A stretch of 64,000 nt of DNA from Bin87 sp965232895. GTDB taxonomy: Bacteria; Chloroflexota; Dehalococcoidia; Lucifugimonadales; UBA3495. Numbering within the stretch: position 1 is the stretch's first letter; each line of letters opens with the position of its first letter. Location of the stretch: assembly GCA_965232895.1 (NCBI GenBank), contig OZ247430.1, positions 3,162,001 through 3,226,000 of the forward strand, read 5' to 3'. This document shows, piece by piece, positions 17,197-24,601 of the stretch. The translations under genes and the position numbers were made by a program. Under the pieces are notes generated by a model. The model did not search any database. It was not told the origin of the DNA and saw nothing but the letters and a program-made list of their open reading frames with translations.

Positions 17197-17979
17197 ATGG
17201 AATGGCCTCTTCCTGACGCATCAATTTACCGGCCTCCCGGCATTCCGGGCCCACGGGCGCGTGTCGGCGAGATCATGCCCGGCCTGCATCAGCGCGGATT
17301 GATCACCACCAGCGCTTTCCTGGTGATCACCCCCGACGCCGAAACCGGGGAAGGCCGGGTCGCGATTATCGACTCCGGCTGGCGGCTCTACCACCACCGC
17401 CGCATCATCGAATACCTGGGTAGCCTGGGATACGGGCCGGGATCGGTGCGCCAGCTCATTTCCTCTCACTACCACCCGGACCACGTGGGCGGCATGGCCG
17501 GCCTGATTCAAGCAACCGGAGCCCCGCTGGCCGCGCACAACATGGAAGCGCCCTACCTGGCGCGAGAGGCCGGCCGGAAGCTGCCCAACCCGGTCAAGCC
17601 CCGGTGGCTCCGCCCGTTTATGTGGCCGCTGTTGACCTGGATGACCCCCTCACGCGTGCCGGTGGCCAACCGTCTGAACGAGGGAGACGTCCTGCCGCTC
17701 CTCAGTGGAGCCACCGTGGTCCACACTCCGGGCCACACGCCGGGCAGCATCAGCCTGCACTTCCCCAACGAGGGGGTCCTGCTGGTCGCCGACGCTCTCC
17801 AGCGATACCAGGGCCGATTAACCCTGCCATCCCGCTGGTTCTCCAGCGACATGGCGGCCGCCAAGGAGTCGGTCCGCCGCCTGTCCCAGCTGGACTTCGA
17901 GGTGCTCTGCTTCAGCCACTTCGAGCCCATGCGCCAGGGAGCCCGCGCTGCCCTGCGGTCGCTGGCGGAGTACGTATGA
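17197..17979 (+). CDS. MBL-fold metallo-hydrolase
   Basis: 260 residues. SSHYHPDHVGGMAGL carries a complete HxHxDH motif (about 88-93), HTPGHTPGSIS the next metal histidine, VLLVADALQ the bridging aspartate and FSHFEPM the last histidine. The fold resembles glyoxalase II or lactonase-type members; the substrate is unknown. The C-terminus overlaps the next gene in an ATGA junction. Unlike the enzyme at 5127 its metal motif is intact. Confidence 0.87.
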   Translation: MEWPLPDASIYRPPGIPGPRARVGEIMPGLHQRGLITTSAFLVITPDAETGEGRVAIIDSGWRLYHHRRIIEYLGSLGYGPGSVRQLISSHYHPDHVGGMAGLIQATGAPLAAHNMEAPYLAREAGRKLPNPVKPRWLRPFMWPLLTWMTPSRVPVANRLNEGDVLPLLSGATVVHTPGHTPGSISLHFPNEGVLLVADALQRYQGRLTLPSRWFSSDMAAAKESVRRLSQLDFEVLCFSHFEPMRQGARAALRSLAEYV

Positions 17980-18899
17980 CAGGTTCAGCATGGATTGACC
18001 AGGATACAGAGGAATATATGGAATTTGCGGAGCTGAAAGACGTGGACTTGCGGGAAGCATGGCCGAACGAAGCGCATGACTTCACGCCTTGGTTGGCCGA
18101 CAATTTGGAACGGCTTTCGCGAGTGATTGGGATCCCGCTGGAAGCCGAAGGTACGGAGGTGGCGGTTGAAGGATTCGCGGCAGACATTCTGGCACGCAAT
18201 CCGATGGACGGGAGCAGTGTCTTGATAGAGAACCAGCTGGAGGGAACTGACCACACACATTTGGGGCAGGTTCTCACCTACCTTGCCGGGCTGGAGGCGC
18301 AGACCGTCATCTGGGTAGCGCGGGAGTTTCACGGAGCGCACTTGTCGGCGATTCGCTGGCTGAACGAGCACACGGTGGAGCCGTTCGCCTTTTTTGCAGT
18401 ACGGGTGCGGGTTGTACGTATCGGCGATGATACTTCTTCGCCGGCAGCGCCGCTATTTGACGTTTTGGAACGGCCCAGCGACTGGGATCGTCGGGTTCGT
18501 ATATCTGCGCAAGAAGATAACGGCCTTCTGAATGAACGCCGGCAGTTCCGGCGCGACTTCTGGCAGTTCTATGTCAGCCGCCATCCCGACGACCTCCAAC
18601 TGCGCCCTAACCACGTTGACAGCAACGTGTATCACGAGGTGGCCGGGCTGCTTGTCTCACAGCATCTATCGCGGAACAGAGTTGGTATATACGTACGCCC
18701 GAGGATCGGCGACCAAAGCGAGGAAAGCGCTTCGCGGGTTGAATACTATTGGGAAATTCTGAATGCCGGTAGGGGTGAAGATTGTCTGTACGTGAATACC
18801 CGGGACCGACAGAACTGGCCTGAGATGTCGGATTGGCTGCACGACAGATTGCTGGAATACCGCCGTGTTGTCACGGAGGAGGAGCCAGAGAATGTTTAA
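17976..18899 (+). CDS. Putative PD-(D/E)xK nuclease-like protein
   Basis: 307 residues, started at the ATG in the ATGA overlap with the MBL gene. The N-terminal half shows VEGFAADILARN, then SVLIENQLEGTDHTHLGQVLTYLAG and TVIWVAREF, the D...ExQ variant of the PD-(D/E)xK fold seen in DUF4268-type and related nuclease-like proteins. The C-terminal half (FWQFYVSRHPDD... RVEYYWEILNAG) fits the same group. Substrate and role are unknown; relatives often occur in accessory and defence neighbourhoods. Confidence 0.7.
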   Translation: MTGSAWIDQDTEEYMEFAELKDVDLREAWPNEAHDFTPWLADNLERLSRVIGIPLEAEGTEVAVEGFAADILARNPMDGSSVLIENQLEGTDHTHLGQVLTYLAGLEAQTVIWVAREFHGAHLSAIRWLNEHTVEPFAFFAVRVRVVRIGDDTSSPAAPLFDVLERPSDWDRRVRISAQEDNGLLNERRQFRRDFWQFYVSRHPDDLQLRPNHVDSNVYHEVAGLLVSQHLSRNRVGIYVRPRIGDQSEESASRVEYYWEILNAGRGEDCLYVNTRDRQNWPEMSDWLHDRLLEYRRVVTEEEPENV

Positions 18900-19015
18900 A
18901 CCATTTCCGATATGGCGTGACCCTATCGGGCTGATGGCTCGCCCCCGCGAAGCACACTCTTTACCCTCCATTTGTTGCCGCCTACAATTAGCGTAAAAGA
19001 TGTGATGGAGCAGAG

Positions 19016-19462
19016 GTGATGCTTACTCCTATGGAAACCATGGACGCTGCGGCTGACCACATTGCCGCCGGCAAAGTCAGGGAAGGCGCGCGCCTGGCCT
19101 ACGACGCCACATTCCGGGCCGTCGCCGAAGCGGCGCGGCGGCACGACCGTCCCTGTGAAACTGTAGAGGACGCCCGGGATTTCGTCTGCTGGCTGGACGG
19201 CTTGCCCACGGACAAAGGCGACTGGCTCAAAGACGCCCCAATTTTCGATTGGCTCAAAGACGACCAGGCGCCCCAGTTGCCGATACCCGAGTTCATCGCA
19301 GCCTTCGACTTAGCGGAAACATTCAAGCGTCACGCCGAAGCTCCCGTTGAACTCACCCATTGGCAGCCCGACGAATACGTCATCTTCCTGCCGGGCGTCC
19401 AATGGCTTGTCCGGGCGCTGGAAACCGCGCAGCCCAGGGACCCGTCCGTTTGGACCCGCTGA
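19016..19462 (+). CDS. PaREP1/HEPN-like helical protein
   Basis: 148 residues, mostly helical. AADHIAAGKVREGARLAYDATFRAVAEAARRH looks like the first helical hairpin of PaREP1 or HEPN-type proteins. Tandem DWLKDAPIFDWLKDDQAP is unusual. The next gene begins within its last codons and has a related pattern, so the two may be diverged duplicates that form a pair. Function unknown. Confidence 0.6.
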   Translation: MMLTPMETMDAAADHIAAGKVREGARLAYDATFRAVAEAARRHDRPCETVEDARDFVCWLDGLPTDKGDWLKDAPIFDWLKDDQAPQLPIPEFIAAFDLAETFKRHAEAPVELTHWQPDEYVIFLPGVQWLVRALETAQPRDPSVWTR

Positions 19463-19866
19463 CGCACCTCAGCGCATCACGTGACCTGACGACGCTGGCC
19501 GCGGAACTTTTCAGCCGCGGCCAGTATCTTGCCGCCGGCGAATTGGTCTGGGGAGCCATCGTTCACGCGGTCAGCGCCGCCGACCCGGACCACGAAATCC
19601 AATCTCCAGACCGCTTTGGCAACCTCCACCAGGCGCCCAATACCACTGCCACCTTCCCCAACGCCGTCCGCCGCATCAGAGAACGCCCTCTTTCCGAAGG
19701 CCAGATTACCTATTGCCTGAATAACGGACAGCAGGGGTTGCACAACCACTTCTACCACCTCAACTTGACGACGCCACAGCTGCAAAACCGTATCGTCATC
19801 AGCACTGCCTACGCGCAGCTGCTCATAAGCGCCGCCGCCCGCGCACTTGGCCAATCAACACCGTAA
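19450..19866 (+). CDS. PaREP1-like helical protein
   Basis: 138 residues from a TTG start at 19450, overlapping the previous gene by 13 bases; a longer frame reaches back to 19360 but its first 30 residues look like noise. LAAELFSRGQYLAAGELVWGAIVHAVSAA matches the PaREP1-type pattern (a helix, a glycine, then an A-GE--WGA helix). RPLSEGQITYCLNNGQQGLHNHFYH follows. Function unknown; probably acts with its upstream neighbour. Confidence 0.62.
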   Translation: MDPLTHLSASRDLTTLAAELFSRGQYLAAGELVWGAIVHAVSAADPDHEIQSPDRFGNLHQAPNTTATFPNAVRRIRERPLSEGQITYCLNNGQQGLHNHFYHLNLTTPQLQNRIVISTAYAQLLISAAARALGQSTP

Positions 19867-19955
19867 CATGGCAATCGGCCCGCGCTGTGTAAAGGCGTCC
19901 ATCGCCTTGCTCGACCTTCACCTTCACGACATGCCTCGCAAGTGAGTATCCAACA

Positions 19956-21203
19956 ATGTCTGCCAACTCCGACACCTCTACCGGTCTTCCCCTCCCTCTC
20001 GAAGGCATCCGCGTCCTCGACGCCACCCACATCGTCGCCGGCCCCTTCTGCTCCCTGATCCTCGCCGACATGGGCGCCGAGGTCATCAAGATCGAGCGGC
20101 CGCGCACCGGCGACCTGGCGAGAGGCCGCGGCCCTTTCATCGGCGACGCCGAGTCCGGACAAATCAGCAGCCGGTTCCTGGGCGTCAACCGCAACAAGAA
20201 GAGCGTCACGCTCGACCTGCGCAACGCAACCTGCAAGGCCGCATTCGAGAGCCTCGTCGCCAACTCCGACGTGTTACTGGACAACTGGGGTCCCGGTGCT
20301 TTCCGTCGCCTGGGCCTGGGCTACGAGCGGCTGCGGGAGATCAACCCCCGCCTGATCTACGCGGAGATCACCGGTTATGGCGATGCCGAAGACGCTCGCG
20401 GCCCGTATTCCGACTGGCCGGCCAACAACCTCGCGATCCAGGCCATGTCCGGTTGGATGGACCTCACCGGCGCGCCGGGCGGAACACCACAGGCGGTGGG
20501 CGACAACATCGGCGATTCGGTCCCCGGCGTATGGGCCGCGCTCGGCATCGTCCTTGCCTTGGAGACCCGCCGGCAAACCGGCGTCGGCCAGCACGTTGAC
20601 GTTGCGATGTATGAGTGCATGGCCTCCCACGTAATCAGCAACATGAACGCCTTCCAGGCCACCGGAACCACGCCGGGACGCACCCGGCAGGCGTCGCTGT
20701 CGCCGGGCCTCGCCCTGCGCGCGGCGGACGGCCACGTGGTCATGGCCGGCGTGCGCACCCCGCAGCGCCTGGCCGGACTCTGGGAACTGATCGGCCGCCC
20801 CGATTTGCCCGAGGGGGATGAGCGTTACCTGCAGCAGTTTCCCGACGCCGATTTCGTCTTCGACGAGATGATCCCCGCCATCGAGGTATGGTCCTCCCAG
20901 CGTCCCAAGTGGGAGGTCGCCGGTCGCCTCACCGAACTGGGTTTCTCCATGGGCGTGGCCCAGAGCGTCGCCGACCTGGCCGACTGTCCTCAGCTGGAGG
21001 CCCGGGGCATGTTCGTGGACACCGCCGACACCCTGGGCGGAACGTTCCGTTCCCTGGCTACGCCCATACAACTCACATCATGCCGCCCGTCGGACACCGG
21101 CACGCCGCCGAAACTGGGCCAGCACAACGCGGAAATCCTCTGCACCCTGGGTGGCCTGTCGCCCGCAGAGCTGGCCGAGCTGGAAGAGCAGGGGGCGGTA
21201 TAA
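19956..21203 (+). CDS. CaiB/BaiF family III CoA-transferase
   Basis: 415 residues. LEGIRVLDATHIVAGPFCSLILADMGAEVIKIE at the N-terminus is the classic family III opening, and NRNKKSVTLDLRN follows. The catalytic-aspartate region reads YSDWPANNLAIQAMSGWMDLTG; AVGDNIGDSVPGVWAALGI is also typical. These enzymes move CoA between an acyl-CoA and a free acid. The substrate is unknown. Such genes are greatly expanded in SAR202-type Chloroflexota, where aromatic and recalcitrant acid degradation has been proposed. Confidence 0.93.
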   Translation: MSANSDTSTGLPLPLEGIRVLDATHIVAGPFCSLILADMGAEVIKIERPRTGDLARGRGPFIGDAESGQISSRFLGVNRNKKSVTLDLRNATCKAAFESLVANSDVLLDNWGPGAFRRLGLGYERLREINPRLIYAEITGYGDAEDARGPYSDWPANNLAIQAMSGWMDLTGAPGGTPQAVGDNIGDSVPGVWAALGIVLALETRRQTGVGQHVDVAMYECMASHVISNMNAFQATGTTPGRTRQASLSPGLALRAADGHVVMAGVRTPQRLAGLWELIGRPDLPEGDERYLQQFPDADFVFDEMIPAIEVWSSQRPKWEVAGRLTELGFSMGVAQSVADLADCPQLEARGMFVDTADTLGGTFRSLATPIQLTSCRPSDTGTPPKLGQHNAEILCTLGGLSPAELAELEEQGAV

Positions 21204-21222
21204 CCCCACCGAGGCGAAAAGC

Positions 21223-21507
21223 ATGGACGACAAACTAAAACGTTATGAGGAAGTGAAAAGGCGGGCACATGAGATTTACGAGGCCCAAATACGACCTCGG
21301 CTGGCACCCGGTGACGAAGACCGCTACGTAAAGATCGACGTGCTCAGCGGCGACTACGAAATCGGCGACAACTCGGCTGCAACGAGGCGGAAACTCAAGG
21401 AGAGGCGCCCGGATGCGGTGATCCACACCATGCAGCGTCACCGGAGCTACATGGGCTACCTGCGTACGCCGGGGCGCATCGTTCGCAAGGAGAAGTCAAC
21501 GCCTTAG
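21223..21507 (+). CDS. Small protein paired with aspartyl protease-like gene
   Basis: 94 residues from ATG 21223. The core DRYVKIDVLSGDYEIGDNSAATRRKLKERRPDA is a pattern common in small Cyanobacteria/Chloroflexota proteins encoded directly before a clan AA aspartic protease-like gene, which is also the case here (1-base gap). Such two-gene units look like toxin-antitoxin or accessory pairs, but no function is established to my knowledge. Confidence 0.7.
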   Translation: MDDKLKRYEEVKRRAHEIYEAQIRPRLAPGDEDRYVKIDVLSGDYEIGDNSAATRRKLKERRPDAVIHTMQRHRSYMGYLRTPGRIVRKEKSTP

Positions 21508-21508
21508 C

Positions 21509-21883
21509 ATGGATTACGGAACCGTCAACATATACCTGGAACCGAGCGTCCCTCTCACTGCGTTGTACCTCAACAGCGGGGGCGAGAGCATAAACTTCAC
21601 GATTGACACCGGGTTCACCGAGGAAATAGCTCTTCCGCCAGACATCATTGAACAGTTGGACTTGCCGCAAGAAAAAGATGGCGTCGTTCTGACGTTGGCG
21701 GACGGAGCGGGTCGCGCTCTCACCGTGCACACCGGTTGGGTAGAGTGGCACGTCCAAATCAGGGAGGTTGATGTTATCAGCGCGGATACGACACCATTGC
21801 TGGGAATGAAAATGCTCTCCGGCAGCAACCTCAACTTTGACGCTACTCCAGGCGGCGCAGTGAACATCACTGAATTGGCGTGA
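21509..21883 (+). CDS. Clan AA (retropepsin-like) aspartic protease-like protein
   Basis: 124 residues, single-domain length of retroviral-type aspartic proteases, which work as dimers. FTIDTGFTEEIALPPDII carries the DTG catalytic triad (about residues 33-35), and TTPLLGMKMLSGSNLNFD is the typical closing block. No signal peptide. It is directly downstream of a small partner gene. Proteolytic activity is inferred from the motif only. Confidence 0.82.
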   Translation: MDYGTVNIYLEPSVPLTALYLNSGGESINFTIDTGFTEEIALPPDIIEQLDLPQEKDGVVLTLADGAGRALTVHTGWVEWHVQIREVDVISADTTPLLGMKMLSGSNLNFDATPGGAVNITELA

Positions 21884-21965
21884 GGCGCCGCCGGATTAAA
21901 CCAACCCTCAGCCAAGCGAACTGTGGTAATCTTTCCCCGAATATTCCCAATCGGGAGGGCGAATA

Positions 21966-23405
21966 ATGTGCGCTACGCTCAAAAGTAGAAACGGCCTGAC
22001 TCTTACCACGAACTCACCGGCGGCGGCCGACCTTTACCAGGAAGGCCTCGACCTGGTTCTATCCCAGAACTACGGGCCGGACGAAAAGTTGCAGGCAGCC
22101 ATCGAAGCCGACGAGGGCTTCGCCATGGCCCACGTCGTCCAGGCGTACGTTCTGCACCTGCAGACCGATGTCCCGGCAGCCCGGGCCGCAGCGGAAAAGG
22201 CTGTGGAACTGTCTGCCGGATGCTCACGAGAAGAGCAGCAGATCGCCCGGATCGTCCACTCCTTCACGCACGGCAAGGGTACCGAGGCCATCGGCCTGGT
22301 CCAGGAGCACCTCGACGAATTCCCCACCGACACGCTGGCCATGCGCGTCGCCCAGCGTCTGTACATGCTGGGCTGCTTCGGCGCCGGCGTCCCGGACTTC
22401 CCCAACCACCTGATGGCGATGATGCGCAAGGTGGCGCCGGCCAACGGCGACGACTGGGCGTTCCTGGGACAGTACGCCTTCGCCCATCACGAGACCAACC
22501 AGCCCGAAAAGGCCATGGATCTGGCGACCAGGTCCCTGGAGGGCAATCCCCAGAATGCGGTGGCCAGCCACTCGGTCACCCATTCTTACTTCGAGCAGGG
22601 CGACGCCGCCAACGGCGGTCGCTGGCTCGGCGACTGGCTGGATAGCTGGGACCGGCGTGCGTCGTACAATACGCACCTGTCGTGGCACCTGGCCCTGTTC
22701 GAACTGGCCCAGGGCAAATACCGCCAGGCCCTTGACCTCTACGAAACCCACATCCGGCCCGGCGTGCAGGCACGCAACCTTGCGAACCTGCAGGACGCTG
22801 CCTCGTTGCTGTGGCGCTTGCAGATCTATTCCGGCGAAGAGCCGGGCAAGCCCTGGGACGAAGTGCGGGACATGGCTCTGCCAGCTGCGGAAAGTCCGGG
22901 ACCGGCTTTCCGCGACTGCCACGCCGCGCTGGCCTTTGCCGGCGCGGGGGACGCGGAGTCTACCCAAAAGTTCGTGGACCGGGTAAAGGCCCAGGGCAAG
23001 AAAGGCGACGATTTGTCTCGCGAGATGGTCTTGCCCATTGCGTTGGGCGCCGCCGCCTTCGCGGCCGGCGACTACGACGAGGCCGCCGACCTGATGGGTC
23101 CGACCTACCCCATGCTGGCCCGCATCGGCGGCAGCCATGCCCAGCGCGAGGTTTTCGAGGACACCCTGCTGGAGACCTACATCCGCGCCGGCCGCTACGA
23201 TGAAGCCAGGGAAATGCTGGATGAACGGCTGTCCCGGCGCTCGTCGGTGCGCGACACCTACTGGATGGGCCGGCTCGAGGCCGAAGCCGTCCAGGGCAAC
23301 GCCGAAGCCTCCCGCCAGCTGATGGCCGAGGCGCGGGCGGCTTGGGCAGATACCGCCGACGAGGCCGCGGCGGAAATGCAGCGCCTTGCGATGGCGGCTG
23401 ACTAG
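21966..23405 (+). CDS. Tetratricopeptide repeat protein (TTC38-like)
   Basis: 479 residues, helical throughout, no signal peptide. Repeating TPR-like helix pairs, for example AAADLYQEGLDLVLSQNYGP, DDWAFLGQYAFAHHETNQPEKAMDLATRSL and LLETYIRAGRYDEAREMLDERL. The layout, with NAVASHSVTHSYFEQGD and SYNTHLSWHLALFELAQGKY in the middle, is like the TTC38 family found in bacteria and animals; function unknown, presumably protein-protein contacts. A perfect long hairpin follows the stop. Confidence 0.82.
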   Translation: MCATLKSRNGLTLTTNSPAAADLYQEGLDLVLSQNYGPDEKLQAAIEADEGFAMAHVVQAYVLHLQTDVPAARAAAEKAVELSAGCSREEQQIARIVHSFTHGKGTEAIGLVQEHLDEFPTDTLAMRVAQRLYMLGCFGAGVPDFPNHLMAMMRKVAPANGDDWAFLGQYAFAHHETNQPEKAMDLATRSLEGNPQNAVASHSVTHSYFEQGDAANGGRWLGDWLDSWDRRASYNTHLSWHLALFELAQGKYRQALDLYETHIRPGVQARNLANLQDAASLLWRLQIYSGEEPGKPWDEVRDMALPAAESPGPAFRDCHAALAFAGAGDAESTQKFVDRVKAQGKKGDDLSREMVLPIALGAAAFAAGDYDEAADLMGPTYPMLARIGGSHAQREVFEDTLLETYIRAGRYDEAREMLDERLSRRSSVRDTYWMGRLEAEAVQGNAEASRQLMAEARAAWADTADEAAAEMQRLAMAAD

Positions 23406-23413
23406 ACCGAAAC

Positions 23414-23470
23414 GCACAGCCGAAGTAATGAGGGCGGGTTTCAAACCCGCCCTCATTACTTCGGCTGTGC
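23414..23470. terminator. Perfect 28-bp inverted repeat between convergent genes
   Basis: Left arm 23414-23441 and right arm 23443-23470 are exact reverse complements with a single central C (23442). The core reads GGGCGGGTTT-C-AAACCCGCCC. It lies between the TPR gene (+) and the FmdB gene (-), so it can act as a bidirectional terminator. Its length and perfection are beyond what a terminator needs and suggest a mobile palindromic repeat; a degraded relative may lie at about 37936-37954. Confidence 0.75.
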
Positions 23471-23476
23471 TGTTGA

Positions 23477-23719
23477 TCAGTGGCCGCAGCCGCAGAACCC
23501 GCCGCATCCACCGCCACCCATCGGGGCCGGCATGGGCGAACCGCCGAGGTCGGCCATATCGCTGGCAAAGCTGTCACCTTTGCTCACCGCCGCGAACACG
23601 GAGATCGCGCGCTTGGCCGGCTGCTCGCAGTGGGGGCAGTCGGCGCCGGAGGCAGACATGGGCTGCAACTTTTCGAACTTGTGGCCGCAGGTCGTGCAGC
23701 CGTACTCGTAGATAGGCAT
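23477..23719 (-). CDS. FmdB-family zinc ribbon protein
   Basis: 80 residues. MPIYEYGCTTCGHKFEKLQ and ADCPHCEQPAKRAISVF give two CxxC knuckles of the FmdB putative regulatory family. The tail is glycine- and cysteine-rich (GGGGCGGFCGCGH) and may bind further metal. Role unknown; family members sit near formamidase and other C1 genes in some organisms but that context is absent here. Confidence 0.88.
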   Translation of the reverse strand: MPIYEYGCTTCGHKFEKLQPMSASGADCPHCEQPAKRAISVFAAVSKGDSFASDMADLGGSPMPAPMGGGGCGGFCGCGH

Positions 23720-23912
23720 AACAGGTTCCCCCAGATTTGATGGTCAGAATATACGCCCGTCGGCGCCGGAGCGTCAAGGTTACCCGGTCACCTCACGCAT
23801 GCCCGCCTCCTTGCTGTTTACGCCGCCGTGTCTGGTCCGACCCGCTGCAAAGCATGGCCGGATGCGACCGCGACTGATGGCCCACAGCCCGGTCTCCCGG
23901 TTCGGTCCAGTG

Positions 23913-23957
23913 TTGACACCAGTAATTGGCGGTGATAACGTCCGATACGGAGTATCA
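23913..23957 (+). promoter_or_regulatory. Promoter and operator of the Fur-family gene
   Basis: TTGACA (23913-23918) and TAACGT (23936-23941) are 17 bases apart. Directly after the -10, CGATA-CGGAG-TATCA (23943-23957) is a 15-bp dyad identical in plan to the four boxes upstream of the zinc-binding lipoprotein. It sits across the expected transcription start and 2 bases before the fur ATG, so it should give autorepression. The transcript would have almost no leader. Confidence 0.6.
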
Positions 23958-23959
23958 TT

Positions 23960-24427
23960 ATGGTCACAACCACACCCAGGCATACCGGGCACGAACACCC
24001 GCGACCTCGTTCCGCCGCCGTGGTGGACGACATCGTGGCTCAGTTGAGCGATCAGGGATACCGGGACACCGAGCCGCGCCGGCTGGTGATCAGCGCGGTT
24101 GCAGCTCAGGGCCGACCTTTCACTGCCGAAGAACTGTGCGCCGCCTTGCCCTGCGTGGGCCGGGCCACCGTATACCGGGGTCTGCGCCTTCTGGTGGAAA
24201 CCGATCAGGTTTGTCGGGTCCTGCTGGAAGACCGCGAACTGCGCTACCAGCTCAGCCACCAGGGACATCACCATCACCTGTTGTGCGCGGTATGTGGAGC
24301 ATCGGCGGACCTGGAAGGATGCGACGTGGAGGACATGCTCCGCGAGGCGGCCACAGCCGCAGGGTTCCGAATGAGCGGGCATTGGCTGGAAGTGTACGGC
24401 CGATGCGGCGAATGCGCTGAGGACTGA
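23960..24427 (+). CDS. Fur-family metalloregulator, probably zinc-responsive (Zur-like)
   Basis: 155 residues. N-terminal winged helix: DIVAQLSDQGYRDTEPRRLVISAV, FTAEELCAAL, GRATVYRGLRLLVETDQVCRV. C-terminal metal and dimer domain: HQGHHHHLLCAVCGASADLEGC and YGRCGEC, giving two CxxC pairs for structural zinc and a His cluster for sensing. Its own promoter carries the TGATAC-type dyad and four more copies precede the adjacent zinc-binding lipoprotein gene, so zinc is the likely signal; iron remains possible. Confidence 0.88.
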   Translation: MVTTTPRHTGHEHPRPRSAAVVDDIVAQLSDQGYRDTEPRRLVISAVAAQGRPFTAEELCAALPCVGRATVYRGLRLLVETDQVCRVLLEDRELRYQLSHQGHHHHLLCAVCGASADLEGCDVEDMLREAATAAGFRMSGHWLEVYGRCGECAED

Positions 24428-24444
24428 ACCTCGCCGCTTTTTTT
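24405..24444 (+). terminator. Terminator overlapping the end of the Fur-family gene
   Basis: GCGGC (24405-24409) pairs with GCCGC, and GAGG with CCTC inside it, followed by a run of seven or more T to 24444. The 5' arm lies within the last codons of the gene. It would separate the regulator transcript from the lipoprotein gene downstream. Confidence 0.6.
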
Positions 24445-24455
24445 CGTTTCTATAC

Positions 24456-24559
24456 TGATACTTCATATCTCTAGTCGCCAATAATCGATACTGACTATCG
24501 CTAACCTCATGTAATTGATACACGATATCATCGGCACAATTAATTGATACGTCGTATTG
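24456..24559 (+). promoter_or_regulatory. Array of four phased Fur/Zur-type operator boxes
   Basis: Four 15-bp dyads of the form YGATAC-N4-TATCR: TGATACTTCATATCT at 24456-24470, CGATACTGACTATCG at 24486-24500, TGATACACGATATCA at 24516-24530 and TGATACGTCGTATTG at 24545-24559. Centres are 30, 30 and 29 bases apart, close to three helical turns, so bound dimers would lie on one face of the DNA. All carry C after GATA. The last box ends 42 bases before the lipoprotein ATG. The same box overlaps the regulator's own promoter. Confidence 0.78.
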
Positions 24560-24601
24560 ATTATTCCGACTATTGAAACCAAAAGCCAACGGAGCAAATC
24601 G

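Noticed and set aside
15392..17254. Long minus-strand open frame opposite the ligase gene
   Set aside because: It is antisense to the B12 subunit and PaaK-like genes, has low-complexity His/Gln/Ala-rich translation, and no family pattern; it is a GC-rich shadow.
22224..23507. Long minus-strand open frame opposite the TPR gene
   Set aside because: Antisense to a repeat protein with clear helical pattern; it also runs through the perfect palindrome, which a gene end would not be expected to do.
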